DNA from: Sulfuriferula sp.
GTDB lineage: Bacteria; Pseudomonadota; Gammaproteobacteria; Burkholderiales; Sulfuriferulaceae
Direction: 5' to 3'
DNA: 64,000 bases
Assembly: GCA_031291235.1 (NCBI GenBank)
Contig: JARLJL010000009.1
Location: forward strand, 310,208 to 374,207
Below are positions 38,787 to 48,524 of this stretch, in pieces; positions within the stretch are counted from its first letter, which is position 1; the number at the start of each line of letters is the position of its first letter. Made by a program: the position numbers and the translations under genes. A model generated the notes under the pieces. That model saw only the letters and a program-made list of their open reading frames with translations. It searched no databases and was not told where the DNA came from.

Positions 38787-39695
38787 TCATGCCTGAATAA
38801 ACATAGCCTGACGCGCAGCCTGACTGATTGCCAGCACGGCCGGATGCGTCAAACGCCGCTCGGTTGAAATTGCATAAAACTGTTCGATAACTGCGTTGGT
38901 TGCCCCCACTTGCAGTGTACCTGCCTGCTGTTGCACCAATTTGACAACCGCAGTAGGCACCGGATACACCCCCGCACCCTTCTGCCCAAAAGCATTGAGC
39001 AAGGCGCTATCGTCGAACTCGCCGACGATATTCGGCCGAATGTGCAAACTGTCCAGCCAACGCATGAGTTTCGGGCGCATGACGGCATCTTCTCCCGGCA
39101 GCAGTAATGGCGTATCGGCTAGCAAAGCAGGGAAATCAGCGGACTTGAAATTCGCTGCCAACTCCGCGCTGGCAAGAAAACTGATACCGCATTCGCCCAG
39201 CAAATGACTAAAACCGCGTACGTTAAGATTGCTCGGCATGGGGCGATCAGCAATCACGAGATCCAGCTTGTGCACCGCCAGATCGCCGAGCAAAGCCGCC
39301 AATCTTCCTTCACGGCACAGCATCCTGGGCTGCTCGGTCATGCGAACTGCCGGTTCCAATAGTTGATATGCCATCATTTTTGGCACTACATCGGCAATTC
39401 CCACTTTAAATTGCAAAGTGCGACGCCCCGGATGTTGACGTATTGCATCCTGCATCTCTTCCCCGAGTACAAAGATTGCTTCGGCATAACCCAGCACCAT
39501 GCGTCCGGTTTCAGTCAATTCCAGCTTGCGACCGCTTTTACGAAATAACTGCACACCCAGCGATTCTTCCAGTATGCCCAATTGCCCACTGATAGATTGC
39601 GGTGTCAGGTGCAACTGATCAGCGGCCTTGCCAACCCCGCCGGCTCTGGCCACCACCCAGAAATAGTGAAGATGCTTATAGTTTATCTGGCTCAT
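38787..39695 (-). CDS. nhaR: LysR-family regulator NhaR
   Basis: 302-aa LysR-type activator. The N-terminal winged HTH is YKHLHYFWVVARAGGVGKAADQLHLTPQSISGQL, with the FW/HLTPQ pattern specific to NhaR. NhaR responds to sodium/pH in E. coli and also controls envelope genes. No nhaA antiporter is adjacent; the gene is divergent from htpX. Confidence 0.88.
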   Translation of the reverse strand: MSQINYKHLHYFWVVARAGGVGKAADQLHLTPQSISGQLGILEESLGVQLFRKSGRKLELTETGRMVLGYAEAIFVLGEEMQDAIRQHPGRRTLQFKVGIADVVPKMMAYQLLEPAVRMTEQPRMLCREGRLAALLGDLAVHKLDLVIADRPMPSNLNVRGFSHLLGECGISFLASAELAANFKSADFPALLADTPLLLPGEDAVMRPKLMRWLDSLHIRPNIVGEFDDSALLNAFGQKGAGVYPVPTAVVKLVQQQAGTLQVGATNAVIEQFYAISTERRLTHPAVLAISQAARQAMFIQA

Positions 39696-39804
39696 AATAG
39701 TAAGCTTTATACGAACAATTATTAAATTATATTCGATTATTCATTCATATTACATGCTTGTAAAATGATAAGCATCGAAATTCTTTTTACAGGGAACTGA
39801 CATT

Positions 39805-40686
39805 ATGGGTAAACGTATATTCCTATTTTTGCTGACCAATCTGGGCATCATTTTAGTGCTGTCGGTAATGGCGCAAATCCTCGGACTGAATCGCTATCTG
39901 GACGCGAACGGCCTGCACCTGGGCAGCCTGCTCGGTTTCGCCGCGTTGATGGGTATGGGCGGCGCCTTCATCTCGCTGGCCATTTCCAAATGGAGCGCGC
40001 TGCGCATGGTGGGCGGACACGTCATCACCTCGCCGCAGAACACCACCGAGACCTGGTTGCTGGCCACGGTACAGATGTACGCCAAAGAGGCCGGCATCGG
40101 CATGCCGCAGGTAGCAATTTACGACGCGCCGGATGTCAATGCCTTTGCCACCGGCATGAACCGCAACAAGGCGCTGGTTGCCGTTTCCAGCGGGCTGCTG
40201 CAGCAACTGCGCCGCGAAGAGGCGGAAGCCGTTATCGGCCACGAAATCGCGCATATTGCCAACGGCGACATGGTGACGCTGGCGTTGATCCAGGGCGTGG
40301 TCAATACCTTCGTAATTTTCCTGGCGCGCGTCATCGGTTATGCCGTCGACAAGCTCATCTTCAAAAACGAGAACGAACAGGGCACAGCCTATTTTGTAAC
40401 TTACTTCATCGCCGAAATGGTACTGGGCGTGCTGGCTTCCGTCATCGTCATGTGGTTTTCGCGGCAACGCGAATTCAGGGCCGATGCAGGCGGTGCCACG
40501 CTGGCCGGCCGCCACAACATGATTGCCGCGCTGGAGGCCTTGCGCCGCGCGCACGAACCTGCTGCATTACCGGAAAAAATGGCAGCCTTCGGTATTGCCG
40601 GCGGCAATGGCGTATCGGGATTGCGCCGCCTGTTCATGACCCACCCGCCATTAGAGGAGCGCATACATGCATTACGCCAGGGATAA
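39805..40686 (+). CDS. htpX: Membrane metalloprotease HtpX
   Basis: 293-aa M48 zinc protease for quality control of inner-membrane proteins. Two N-terminal membrane segments precede the zinc motif HEIAH (GHEIAHIANGDMV), with the third ligand Glu in REFRADAGG. Two more membrane segments lie between them. The C-terminus has MTHPPLEERIHALRQG. It overlaps the next gene (a CzcC-like channel) by 20 bp, an unusual linkage. Confidence 0.96.
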   Translation: MGKRIFLFLLTNLGIILVLSVMAQILGLNRYLDANGLHLGSLLGFAALMGMGGAFISLAISKWSALRMVGGHVITSPQNTTETWLLATVQMYAKEAGIGMPQVAIYDAPDVNAFATGMNRNKALVAVSSGLLQQLRREEAEAVIGHEIAHIANGDMVTLALIQGVVNTFVIFLARVIGYAVDKLIFKNENEQGTAYFVTYFIAEMVLGVLASVIVMWFSRQREFRADAGGATLAGRHNMIAALEALRRAHEPAALPEKMAAFGIAGGNGVSGLRRLFMTHPPLEERIHALRQG

Positions 40687-41929
40687 AATCTGTTCGCTTG
40701 CCACTTTAATACTCCTCTCACTGCTGCCGCTAAACCCGGCTGCCGCCGTGGAAACGCCAAGCTATAGTGTGGAACAGCTGATCGCGCTGGGCATGGCGAA
40801 CAATCAAACCTTGCAGGCTGCCGAATCCGGCATTGCGGCAGCGCAATCCGGAGTGGTCAGCGCGCGCGCCTACCCCAACCCTGATCTGGAAACCACTGCC
40901 GGCAGGGTCCGGGCACGTCAGCCGGGCGCTGCGGAAGGCGGCGCCCTGACAGTAGGGCTAATCCAGCGCCTGGATTTACCCAATGTGCGCGATGCCCGCG
41001 AGCGCCTCGCCCAGTCCGGCGTTGCATTAGCCAACAGTGAGAAGACCGTCGTCGCCAGCGAATTGCGCGCCCGCATCAAACTGGCTTATTTCAATGTGCT
41101 GCGCCGTCAGGAGGAGCTCAAGGCGGCGCACGAAAACAACGACCTGATCCAGCAAATTTTCAATCGCGTCAAAGTCAGGGTGGCCAGCGGCGAAGCCCCG
41201 CGATACGAACTGATCAAGGCGGAAACCGAGCTGCTCAACGTCCAGCGTGCGCTGCAGGCTGCCGTGCTGCGCGTTACCCAGGCCAAGGCGGCGCTCAGTC
41301 GCGAAGTGGGCGGGGGATTGCCTGCACAATTTGATGTCGCCGATTACAGCGTACAGCGGCTGGTGCTAGCCGGCGCTGATCTGAAAGCCGCCATCGCCAA
41401 AAACAATCCCTATCTCGCCCTGTCGCAAGCAGAGCTGACACGCGCCCAGCAGCAACTGGCGCTGGAACGCAGCCTGCGCACCCCGGAAATCAGCCTGCGC
41501 GCCGACTGGGATCGCGAGCCGGATATCAACGCTGCCCGCATCGGATTGCAAATCAGCCTGCCCATATGGGACAGGCGGCAAGGTCCTATCGGCGTCGCTG
41601 CGGCACAGCTGGCACAGGCGCGCAACCGCTACGACGCGCTGGATTACAACCTCAGGCAAACGCTGATTACAGCTTTGAACGAATACGAAATTGCAACCAC
41701 ACAAGTCTCAGCGCTTGAAGAAGGCGTCATGCGCCAGGCCGAGGCCGCGCTGAAAGTCGCCGAAGCCGCCTACCGCTTCGGCGAACGCGGCATACTTGAT
41801 TATCTGGATGCGCAACGCGTATTTCGCACCACACGCAACGATCTGATTACCGCCCGTTTCGAGCAAGGCGCCGCCCTGGTCGAACTGGAACGCTATACCG
41901 CATTGAATTTAGAGGGAGCCGCACCATGA
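40667..41929 (+). CDS. czcC: TolC-family outer-membrane factor (CzcC-like)
   Basis: 420-aa outer-membrane channel with signal peptide (to about AAA at residue 27) and two OEP repeats of long helices, e.g. YRFGERGILDYLDAQRVFRTTRND, the typical heavy-metal RND outer-membrane factor ending. It begins inside htpX and runs directly into the fusion protein gene (4-bp overlap). Symbol by operon context; metal specificity unknown. Confidence 0.87.
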   Translation: MHYARDKICSLATLILLSLLPLNPAAAVETPSYSVEQLIALGMANNQTLQAAESGIAAAQSGVVSARAYPNPDLETTAGRVRARQPGAAEGGALTVGLIQRLDLPNVRDARERLAQSGVALANSEKTVVASELRARIKLAYFNVLRRQEELKAAHENNDLIQQIFNRVKVRVASGEAPRYELIKAETELLNVQRALQAAVLRVTQAKAALSREVGGGLPAQFDVADYSVQRLVLAGADLKAAIAKNNPYLALSQAELTRAQQQLALERSLRTPEISLRADWDREPDINAARIGLQISLPIWDRRQGPIGVAAAQLAQARNRYDALDYNLRQTLITALNEYEIATTQVSALEEGVMRQAEAALKVAEAAYRFGERGILDYLDAQRVFRTTRNDLITARFEQGAALVELERYTALNLEGAAP

Positions 41930-43101
41930 ATACATCGTCATCCTTGGTCACTGCTTGCGCACTGAGCCTGCTCGCACTGAGCCTGAGCGGCTGTAACAAA
42001 GACAAGCAACCGGCAGCCGATGCCGCGCCGTCTACACAAGCAGCAGTTATCGATCCCATGCTGGTCACGCCGCCGCCGTCGGTAGTCGCGCGTATCAGTG
42101 TCGCACCGCTTGCCAACCACCCCATAGCAGATATCTTGCGCGTCGCCGGGCAAGTCGATTTCGATGAGCAGCGCATCGCCAAAATCGGCTCCACCGTCAC
42201 CGGGCGGGTGGTAGAAGTGCGTCAGCACCTCGGCAATACCGTCCGCGACGGCGATGTGCTGGCCGTACTGAACAGCGCTGAACTCGGCCAGGCACAGCTG
42301 GCCTACCTCAAGGCGCGTTCGCAGGCCGCGCTGGAACAGCGCAATGTCGAGCGTGCGAAACTGCTGCTGAGTGCCGACGTCATCGGTACTGCAGAATTGC
42401 AGCGCCGCGAGAACGCGCTGGAAATGGCGCAAGCTGAACACCGCGCGGCGGCCGATCAATTAAAGGTATTGGGTATGAGCGCAGCCTCGCTAAAACGCAT
42501 CGCCCAGACCGGCAATATCGACTCGCTTAAACCCGTTACGGCCACTACCTCCGGTACTGTGGTCGAACGCAGCGTCACACAGGGTCAGGTCGTTACGCCA
42601 TCCGACCCCATGTTCGCCATTGCCGACCTCTCGCATCTGTGGGTTGTTGCCGAAGTCCCCGAGCAGCAGGCTGCCAGCGCCAAAGTCGGTCAGGACGTCG
42701 CCATCGAAATCCCGGCCCTGGGTGGCGAACAGGTCGGCGGCAGGCTGATATATATCAGCGACACGGTCAATCCGCAAACCCGTACCGTTCTGGTTCGTAC
42801 CGCCGTCGATAATAAACAGCACCGCCTCAAGCCGGCCATGCTCGCCACCATGCTGATTGCTACAGAAGCAGTACCACGCCTTGCCATACCGGTAGCGGCC
42901 GTTGTCCGCGAAAACAATCAGGATTATGTATTCATCCAGATCAAGCCCGGCCAGTTCAAACTGACTGAAGTGCGACTTGCCCCCGAAGTGAATGGGCTGC
43001 GCCCGGTGATTTCCGGCGTAAAGCTGGGCGATCCGGTAGTGGTCGACGGTGCGTTCCATCTCAATAACGAACGCAATCGTCAAGCCTTGGAGGGAGCATA
43101 G
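41926..43101 (+). CDS. czcB: RND periplasmic fusion protein (CzcB-like), lipoprotein
   Basis: 391-aa membrane-fusion protein. It has a lipobox LSLSGC near residue 23, a barrel-sandwich/lipoyl region split by a coiled coil (VLNSAELGQAQLAYLKARSQAALE), and the beta-barrel with WVVAEVPEQQAASAKVGQ and TRTVLVRTAVDN. It links CzcC-like and CzcA-like partners. No extra metal-binding histidine-rich tail is seen. Confidence 0.9.
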   Translation: MNTSSSLVTACALSLLALSLSGCNKDKQPAADAAPSTQAAVIDPMLVTPPPSVVARISVAPLANHPIADILRVAGQVDFDEQRIAKIGSTVTGRVVEVRQHLGNTVRDGDVLAVLNSAELGQAQLAYLKARSQAALEQRNVERAKLLLSADVIGTAELQRRENALEMAQAEHRAAADQLKVLGMSAASLKRIAQTGNIDSLKPVTATTSGTVVERSVTQGQVVTPSDPMFAIADLSHLWVVAEVPEQQAASAKVGQDVAIEIPALGGEQVGGRLIYISDTVNPQTRTVLVRTAVDNKQHRLKPAMLATMLIATEAVPRLAIPVAAVVRENNQDYVFIQIKPGQFKLTEVRLAPEVNGLRPVISGVKLGDPVVVDGAFHLNNERNRQALEGA

Positions 43102-43103
43102 CC

Positions 43104-46100
43104 GTGATTGAATCTCTGGTTAAAAGCGCGCTGGCGCAACGTCTGGTCATCGTCGTCATCGCCGTCGTCATCCTGCTGTTCGGGCTGGATGCAACCCGTA
43201 AACTCTCGGTCGATGCCTTCCCCGACGTCACCAATGTGCAGGTTCAGATCGCCACCGAAGCCACCGGACGCTCGCCGGAAGAAGTGGAGCGGGGCATTAC
43301 CGTACCGCTAGAAGTGATCATGACCGGCCTGCCCGGCCTCACCGAAATGCGTTCGCTGAACAAGCCCGGCCTGTCGCTGATCACACTGGTATTCACAGAG
43401 GACACCGACGTATTCTTCGCCCGCCAGCTGGTGATGGAACGCCTGCTGGAAGTGCAACCGAAAATGCCGCAGGGCATCACCCCGGTGCTGGGGCCGGTTT
43501 CCACCGGTCTCGGCGAAGTCTACCAGTACACGTTGGAACGACCGGATGACGGCAAGCGAGCGCTTACTACTGCCGAATTGACCGACCGCCGCATTGCGCA
43601 GGACTGGGTGGTTCGCCCGCTGTTGCGTTCCATTCCCGGTGTCGCCGAGATCAACTCACAGGGCGGCTATGTCAAGGAATACCAGATTCTGGTCAACCCG
43701 GACCGGCTGCGCCACTACGGCCTGAGCATTGCCGATATTTATCAGGCAGTGGCGCGCAACAACGCCAACGCCAGCGGCGGTATCCTGCCACAACGCGCCG
43801 AACAATACCTGATTCGCGGCATCGGACTGGTAAAAAATCTCGACGACATCCGCGCCATCGTGGTCAAGGAGACCGACGGCGTGCCGGTATTCCTGCGCGA
43901 TGTGGCCGAAGTCCGCATCGGCCATGAAGTGCGCTACGGCGCTGTAGTCAAAAACGGCACTACCGAAGCGGTCGGTGGCATCGTAATGATGGCGCGCGGC
44001 GGCAATGCCAAGGAGGTGGTATCGCGCATCAAGGCACGCGTTGCCGAAATCAATGCCAAAGGCATGCTGCCCGGCGGCATCAAAATCGTACCGTACTACG
44101 ATCGTTCGGAACTGGTCGACGCCGCCTTGCACACCGTCACCAAAGTGCTGATCGAAGGCGTGGTTCTGGTGGTGATCGTGCTGTTCCTGTTTCTGGGCGA
44201 CGTGCGCTCGTCGCTGATCGTCGTCGCCACGCTGGTGCTCACGCCGCTGCTGACTTTCCTGGTAATGAACCGGCTCGGTCTGTCCGCCAACCTGATGTCG
44301 CTGGGCGGTCTTGCCATCGCCATCGGCCTGATGGTCGACGGCTCGGTGGTGATGGTGGAAAACGCCTTCGGCAAACTCGGCCACGCCAAGCCCAGCGAAA
44401 GCAAGGTGCGCATCATTCTCAACGCAGCGCTCGAAGTTGCCACCCCGGTAATATTCGGCGTCGGCATCATCATTCTGGTATTCCTGCCGCTGATGACGCT
44501 GGAGGGCATGGAAGGCAAGATGTTCGCGCCGCTGGCGTTCACCATCTCAATTGCACTGGCGATCTCGCTGGTGCTGTCGCTGACGTTGACGCCGGTGCTG
44601 TCGTCCTACCTGCTCAAGGGCGGCGCCGAGCACGACACACGCCTCATCGCCACGATCAAGCGCCCTTATCTGCATTTGCTCAATACCGCATTGCTGCATA
44701 GACGCAAGACCCTGGCCATCAGCGTCGCGGCCTTTGCCGGCGCGATACTGCTGGTGCCGTTCCTCGGCAGCAGTTTCATTCCGGAGATGAAAGAGGGTTC
44801 CATCGTTCCCGGCATTAACCGCGTCCCCAATATCTCGCTAGAAGAATCGCTGCGCATGGAACAGGAAGGCATGCGCCTGATCATGCAAGTGCCCGGCGTG
44901 AAGTCGGTGGTTTCCGGCGTCGGCCGCGGCGAAAGCCCGGCCGATTCGCAAGGCCCCAACGAATCCACGCCCATCGTCAGCCTGAAGCCGCGCGACGAGT
45001 GGCCCAAGGGCTGGACCCAGGACGATATTGCCGCAGCCATACGCGATAAGCTGTCCGCCTTGCCAGGCGTACAGATCGTCATGGCGCAGCCGATTTCGGA
45101 CCGGGTCGACGAGCTGCTCACCGGGGTGCGCTCCGATGTCGCCATCAAGGTATTCGGTGACGACCTCGACGAGCTCAAGCGCAAAGCCGACGAAATCGCC
45201 AAGGTTGCACGTACCGTATCCGGTGCCGAGGATATCCGCATCGAACGCGTCACCGGACAGCAATATCTGGTAATCGATATCGACCGGCCCACTATCGCCC
45301 GCTACGGCCTCAATGTCTCCGACGTGCAGGATCTGATCGAAACTGCAATCGGCGGCAAGGCAGCGACGGAAATCTTCGAAGGCGAACGCCGCTTTCAGGC
45401 CACCGTGCGCTTGCCGGAGGCCTTCCGCGATAACATCGAAACCGTACGCAATATCCTGATCGCCACACCGTCGGGCGCCCAGGTCAATCTGAGCGACCTC
45501 GCCCGCATCAATCTGGTCGAAGGCCCCGCCCAGATCAGCCGCGAAATGGGCAAGCGTCGCATCGTCGTCGGCGTCAACGTAAAAGACCGCGACCTCGGCA
45601 GCTTTGTCGCCGAGCTGCAGCAAAAAGTGGATCGGCAGGTGAAATTACCTGAAGGCTACTATCTGGAATGGGGCGGTCAATTCCAGAACATGGAGCGTGC
45701 CATGGGCCACCTGATGGTCATTATTCCGATTACCATTGCTGCCATTTTCTTCCTGCTGTTCCTGCTATTCGGTTCGTTACGGCTCGCCAGCCTGATCATA
45801 CTGGTACTGCCGTTCGCCTCGATCGGCGGCGTGATCGGCCTGTTCGTCAGCGGCGAATACCTGTCGGTACCGGCATCGGTGGGCTTCATCGCGCTGTGGG
45901 GCATGGCGGTATTAAACGGTGTAGTATTGGTGTCCTATATCCGCTCGCTGCGGGAGCAGGGGAAATCGGTAGGCGAAGCCGTTGCCGAGGGCGCTGCGAT
46001 GCGTTTCCGTCCTGTAATGATGACGGCTACGGTCGCCATGCTCGGTCTGGTGCCGTTCCTGTTCTCGACCGGCCCGGGCTCGGAAATTCAGCGTCCGCTG

Positions 46101-46202
46101 GCCATCGTGGTGATCGGCGGGCTCATCACCTCGACGCTGCTGACCCTGGTGGTATTGCCGACGCTGTATAAATGGTTCGATGAACCGCCGATTGAAGCGT
46201 AA
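43104..46202 (+). CDS. czcA: Heavy-metal efflux RND pump (CzcA/CusA family)
   Basis: 1032-aa inner-membrane proton-driven metal exporter starting at GTG 43104, 2 bp after czcB. The HME-RND signature in helix 4 is GGLAIAIGLMVDGSVVMVEN. The sequence carries SVDAFPDVTNVQVQIATEA near the start and GLNVSDVQDLIETAIGGK in the second periplasmic domain. The loop between helices 4 and 6 matches the divalent-metal/Cu group, but I cannot fix the metal from motifs alone. Confidence 0.92.
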   Translation: MIESLVKSALAQRLVIVVIAVVILLFGLDATRKLSVDAFPDVTNVQVQIATEATGRSPEEVERGITVPLEVIMTGLPGLTEMRSLNKPGLSLITLVFTEDTDVFFARQLVMERLLEVQPKMPQGITPVLGPVSTGLGEVYQYTLERPDDGKRALTTAELTDRRIAQDWVVRPLLRSIPGVAEINSQGGYVKEYQILVNPDRLRHYGLSIADIYQAVARNNANASGGILPQRAEQYLIRGIGLVKNLDDIRAIVVKETDGVPVFLRDVAEVRIGHEVRYGAVVKNGTTEAVGGIVMMARGGNAKEVVSRIKARVAEINAKGMLPGGIKIVPYYDRSELVDAALHTVTKVLIEGVVLVVIVLFLFLGDVRSSLIVVATLVLTPLLTFLVMNRLGLSANLMSLGGLAIAIGLMVDGSVVMVENAFGKLGHAKPSESKVRIILNAALEVATPVIFGVGIIILVFLPLMTLEGMEGKMFAPLAFTISIALAISLVLSLTLTPVLSSYLLKGGAEHDTRLIATIKRPYLHLLNTALLHRRKTLAISVAAFAGAILLVPFLGSSFIPEMKEGSIVPGINRVPNISLEESLRMEQEGMRLIMQVPGVKSVVSGVGRGESPADSQGPNESTPIVSLKPRDEWPKGWTQDDIAAAIRDKLSALPGVQIVMAQPISDRVDELLTGVRSDVAIKVFGDDLDELKRKADEIAKVARTVSGAEDIRIERVTGQQYLVIDIDRPTIARYGLNVSDVQDLIETAIGGKAATEIFEGERRFQATVRLPEAFRDNIETVRNILIATPSGAQVNLSDLARINLVEGPAQISREMGKRRIVVGVNVKDRDLGSFVAELQQKVDRQVKLPEGYYLEWGGQFQNMERAMGHLMVIIPITIAAIFFLLFLLFGSLRLASLIILVLPFASIGGVIGLFVSGEYLSVPASVGFIALWGMAVLNGVVLVSYIRSLREQGKSVGEAVAEGAAMRFRPVMMTATVAMLGLVPFLFSTGPGSEIQRPLAIVVIGGLITSTLLTLVVLPTLYKWFDEPPIEA

Positions 46203-46290
46203 TCCAGTGCAAACGGTCGCCAGCCGCTTGCGGGATAATCCAACGCTACCTCATTCAACATTTTTACCATTTCCAGAATAAGGAAAAACG

Positions 46291-46668
46291 ATGAAAGAAA
46301 TTCGAGCCATCATTCGCCCCAAGCGTCTGTCGCAACTGCGCGAAGCGTTACGTGACATCTCCCATTTCCCCGGCGTCACCGTGTTTCGCGGCGAAGGCTT
46401 CACTGCACCCGAATCCATTGACCGCCGCAGCTTGCGAGCGGAATTGACCGATTTTACCGACAAGGTACTGGTATCAGTCATCGCCCGCGACGAAATGGTG
46501 GACACCATCACCGAAGTCATCATGCGCGAATGTCGAACCAGTCAGATCGGCGACGGTCTTATCTGGGTCATGCCTGTCATCAGCGTACAGCGCATCCGCG
46601 ACGGTCATTGGCTGCAAGCCAATGAAACCGGCATGGAATGCGTGCCGTCGCACAGTGACACGGTTTGA
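46291..46668 (+). CDS. PII-like signalling protein of a metal-efflux operon
   Basis: 125-aa protein with the PII ferredoxin-like fold: MKEIRAIIRPKRLSQLREAL start, a T-loop region (about 36-56) and the B-loop QIGDGLIWVMPV. The canonical uridylylated Tyr-51 segment of GlnB/GlnK is missing and the T-loop is altered. The C-terminus is extended. Such PII-like proteins are known as a separate group linked to HME-RND pumps. Located 88 bp after czcA. Ligand unknown. Confidence 0.85.
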   Translation: MKEIRAIIRPKRLSQLREALRDISHFPGVTVFRGEGFTAPESIDRRSLRAELTDFTDKVLVSVIARDEMVDTITEVIMRECRTSQIGDGLIWVMPVISVQRIRDGHWLQANETGMECVPSHSDTV

Positions 46669-46712
46669 ATCTCATGATAATGTAACAGGACTTTTAATCA
46701 GGAGCTCGCATC

Positions 46713-47093
46713 ATGGCCGTACTGGAACTCAATCAGGAAAACTTCGAATCTACTGTACTCGACAATGATTTTGTCATTGTCGATTTCTGGGCGCCATGGT
46801 GCGGTCCTTGCCGCGCATTTGCGCCTACATTCGAAGCCGCATCGGAAAAACATGCCGACATTACCTTTGCCAAGGTCAATACCGAAGTAGAGCAGGGCAT
46901 AGCCGCCAGCTTCCAGATTCGCTCCATTCCTACGCTGATGATTTTCCGCGAAAAAGTCATCATTTACTCGCAACCCGGATCGTTACCGGCTTCCGCGCTG
47001 GACGAACTGATCGGCAAGGTGCGCGAGCTGGACATGGCGCAAGTGCACAAGGAAATCGCTGAAGAGCAGGCTGCGCAAGCAAGCAAGGCGTAA
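46713..47093 (+). CDS. Thioredoxin-family protein
   Basis: 126-aa thioredoxin with the intact active site WCGPC (C30, C33), DFWAPWCGPCRAFAPTF and cis-proline in RSIPTLMIF. The C-terminal helix is extended and alanine-rich (AEEQAAQASKA). Cytosolic, no signal. It follows the PII-like gene by 44 bp with a GGAG ribosome site. It could be the last gene of the efflux operon or an independent redox gene. Confidence 0.9.
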   Translation: MAVLELNQENFESTVLDNDFVIVDFWAPWCGPCRAFAPTFEAASEKHADITFAKVNTEVEQGIAASFQIRSIPTLMIFREKVIIYSQPGSLPASALDELIGKVRELDMAQVHKEIAEEQAAQASKA

Positions 47094-47102
47094 GCAGCAG
47101 AT

Positions 47103-47137
47103 AAAAAAACGGCCGTACAGTTTCTGTACGGCCGTTT
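47103..47137 (-). terminator. Terminator after rubredoxin reductase gene
   Basis: 14-bp perfect stem AAACGGCCGTACAG / CTGTACGGCCGTTT with a 3-base loop. The long T run appears when read on the minus strand, so it mainly serves the gene at 47150-48301. It may also stop the thioredoxin transcript. Confidence 0.88.
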
Positions 47138-47149
47138 GCATTGATAAAC

Positions 47150-48301
47150 TCACTGCATCGTCAGTATCGGCGGCAATTGCTTGGCCAGCGCCTGACGCTG
47201 CTGCGTGGCCTTGCCGGTCAACGCAAAACCCAGCAACTGACCGTTCGCATCCTGATATAACGCGCAAATACCGTCCTCCTGGCAATCTACCGTCCAGCTT
47301 GCACTGTCCGGTACGCTGGGCGCTGCCAGTGCAATCGGACAAGCTGGCGTTTTCACCACGACAGGCATGGCCGGATAGGCCACATTGGTCGGCGTACCGG
47401 ATAAGGTCGCGGCCAATGCCCGCGCCTGCGCCATCAGCGGCAGCACATACGGCAGCACATGACCTTCTACTTCCGCGCAATCGCCGATCGCATAGACATC
47501 CGGCACATTGGTCTGCAGCTGGCGATTGACGCGGATACCGCGCCCGGTATGTATGCCTGCATGCTGGGCAAGCTGGGTGCGCGGGCGCAAACCGATTGCC
47601 GACAACACCGCATCGGCCGCTACCGTCGAGCCGTCGTTCAGGCTCACAACCAAATCATCGCCGTGATGATCGACCGCCACCGCCATGCGCTGTAAATGCC
47701 AGACTACGCCCAGCCCTGCCAGACCGTCGCGCAGCGCGATAGCAGCCGCCTCGGGCAACAGACGTTCCAGCGGATACGCTTGAGGATGAACGATCTCTAC
47801 ATGAAAACCGGCAGCGGCCAGATCGTTGGCAAACTCGCAACCGATCAATCCGCCGCCGAGTATGGCAACCCGCTTGGCGTTGACTATCGCTGCGCGGAAA
47901 CGGGCGTAATCGGTCAGGTCATTAATCGACATGACCGCATCGGCCGCATCGCCGGCCAATTGTGCACGTACCGGATCGGCACCCAGCGCCAGTATCAGTT
48001 TACTGTAGCTTAACGTTTGATCCTGCAATTGCAGCTGCTTTGCGGCCGCATCGATCGCCAGCACTTGCTGATTGGACAGAATCTGCGCATTAAGCTGCTC
48101 GCGCATGCTCTCCACCTTGGCATTGACCAATTGGTCCGGCGCCTTGTTTTGCGCCAATGCCGTGGACAACATGGGCTTACTGTAAGCGTCACCGTCATCA
48201 GCCGTGATAATGGTCAATGCGGTTTCCTTATCGAGTTTACGAAACTCGCGCGCCAGCGTGTAGGCCGCCATACCGCTGCCGATAATGATGATGGGATGCA
48301 T
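47150..48301 (-). CDS. NAD(P)H:rubredoxin oxidoreductase
   Basis: 383-aa FAD/NAD(P)-dependent reductase of the rubredoxin reductase/NirB-like group. FAD loop: IIIIGSGMAAYTLAREFRKLD. NAD loop: VAILGGGLIGCEFANDL. Second FAD motif: VYAIGDCAEVEGHVLPY. ATG 48301 (MHPIII) is the homologous start; the frame extends 14 codons further without support. It lies in the same direction as rubredoxin and rubrerythrin, which it most likely reduces (NADH to rubredoxin to rubrerythrin). Confidence 0.9.
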   Translation of the reverse strand: MHPIIIIGSGMAAYTLAREFRKLDKETALTIITADDGDAYSKPMLSTALAQNKAPDQLVNAKVESMREQLNAQILSNQQVLAIDAAAKQLQLQDQTLSYSKLILALGADPVRAQLAGDAADAVMSINDLTDYARFRAAIVNAKRVAILGGGLIGCEFANDLAAAGFHVEIVHPQAYPLERLLPEAAAIALRDGLAGLGVVWHLQRMAVAVDHHGDDLVVSLNDGSTVAADAVLSAIGLRPRTQLAQHAGIHTGRGIRVNRQLQTNVPDVYAIGDCAEVEGHVLPYVLPLMAQARALAATLSGTPTNVAYPAMPVVVKTPACPIALAAPSVPDSASWTVDCQEDGICALYQDANGQLLGFALTGKATQQRQALAKQLPPILTMQ

Positions 48302-48422
48302 ATTAACCTCTATGTCTGAAACGATGGTGGACAGGAATCGCACGATTTTTCAGCATTTCACGACAGCCGTCAATCCCGAACTCATGCGCCCCCGCCTGAA
48401 CTGCATTTATTCCAAACTACTG

Positions 48423-48499
48423 ATCCACGAAAATCGCAAAATACACTAAAGCCTGCTATCACAGCGTGTTTTCGCGATTTTTGTGTTTTTCGTGGACAA
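48423..48499. repeat. Intergenic inverted repeat (TCCACGAAAA family)
   Basis: An imperfect inverted repeat: 48423-48446 (TCCACGAAAA...TCGCAAAA) pairs with 48465-48499 (GTGTTTTCGCGA...TTTTTCGTGGA). The same element, with closely related arms, occurs at 63280-63425. It lies between rubredoxin reductase and rubredoxin, where nothing else is recognised. Confidence 0.6.
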
Positions 48500-48524
48500 A
48501 TTGCTTTACCGGATTAAAAACACC

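Noticed and set aside
46291-46668. GlnB or GlnK
   Set aside because: Lacks the Tyr-51 T-loop segment and is embedded in a metal-efflux operon, not with amtB or glnA.
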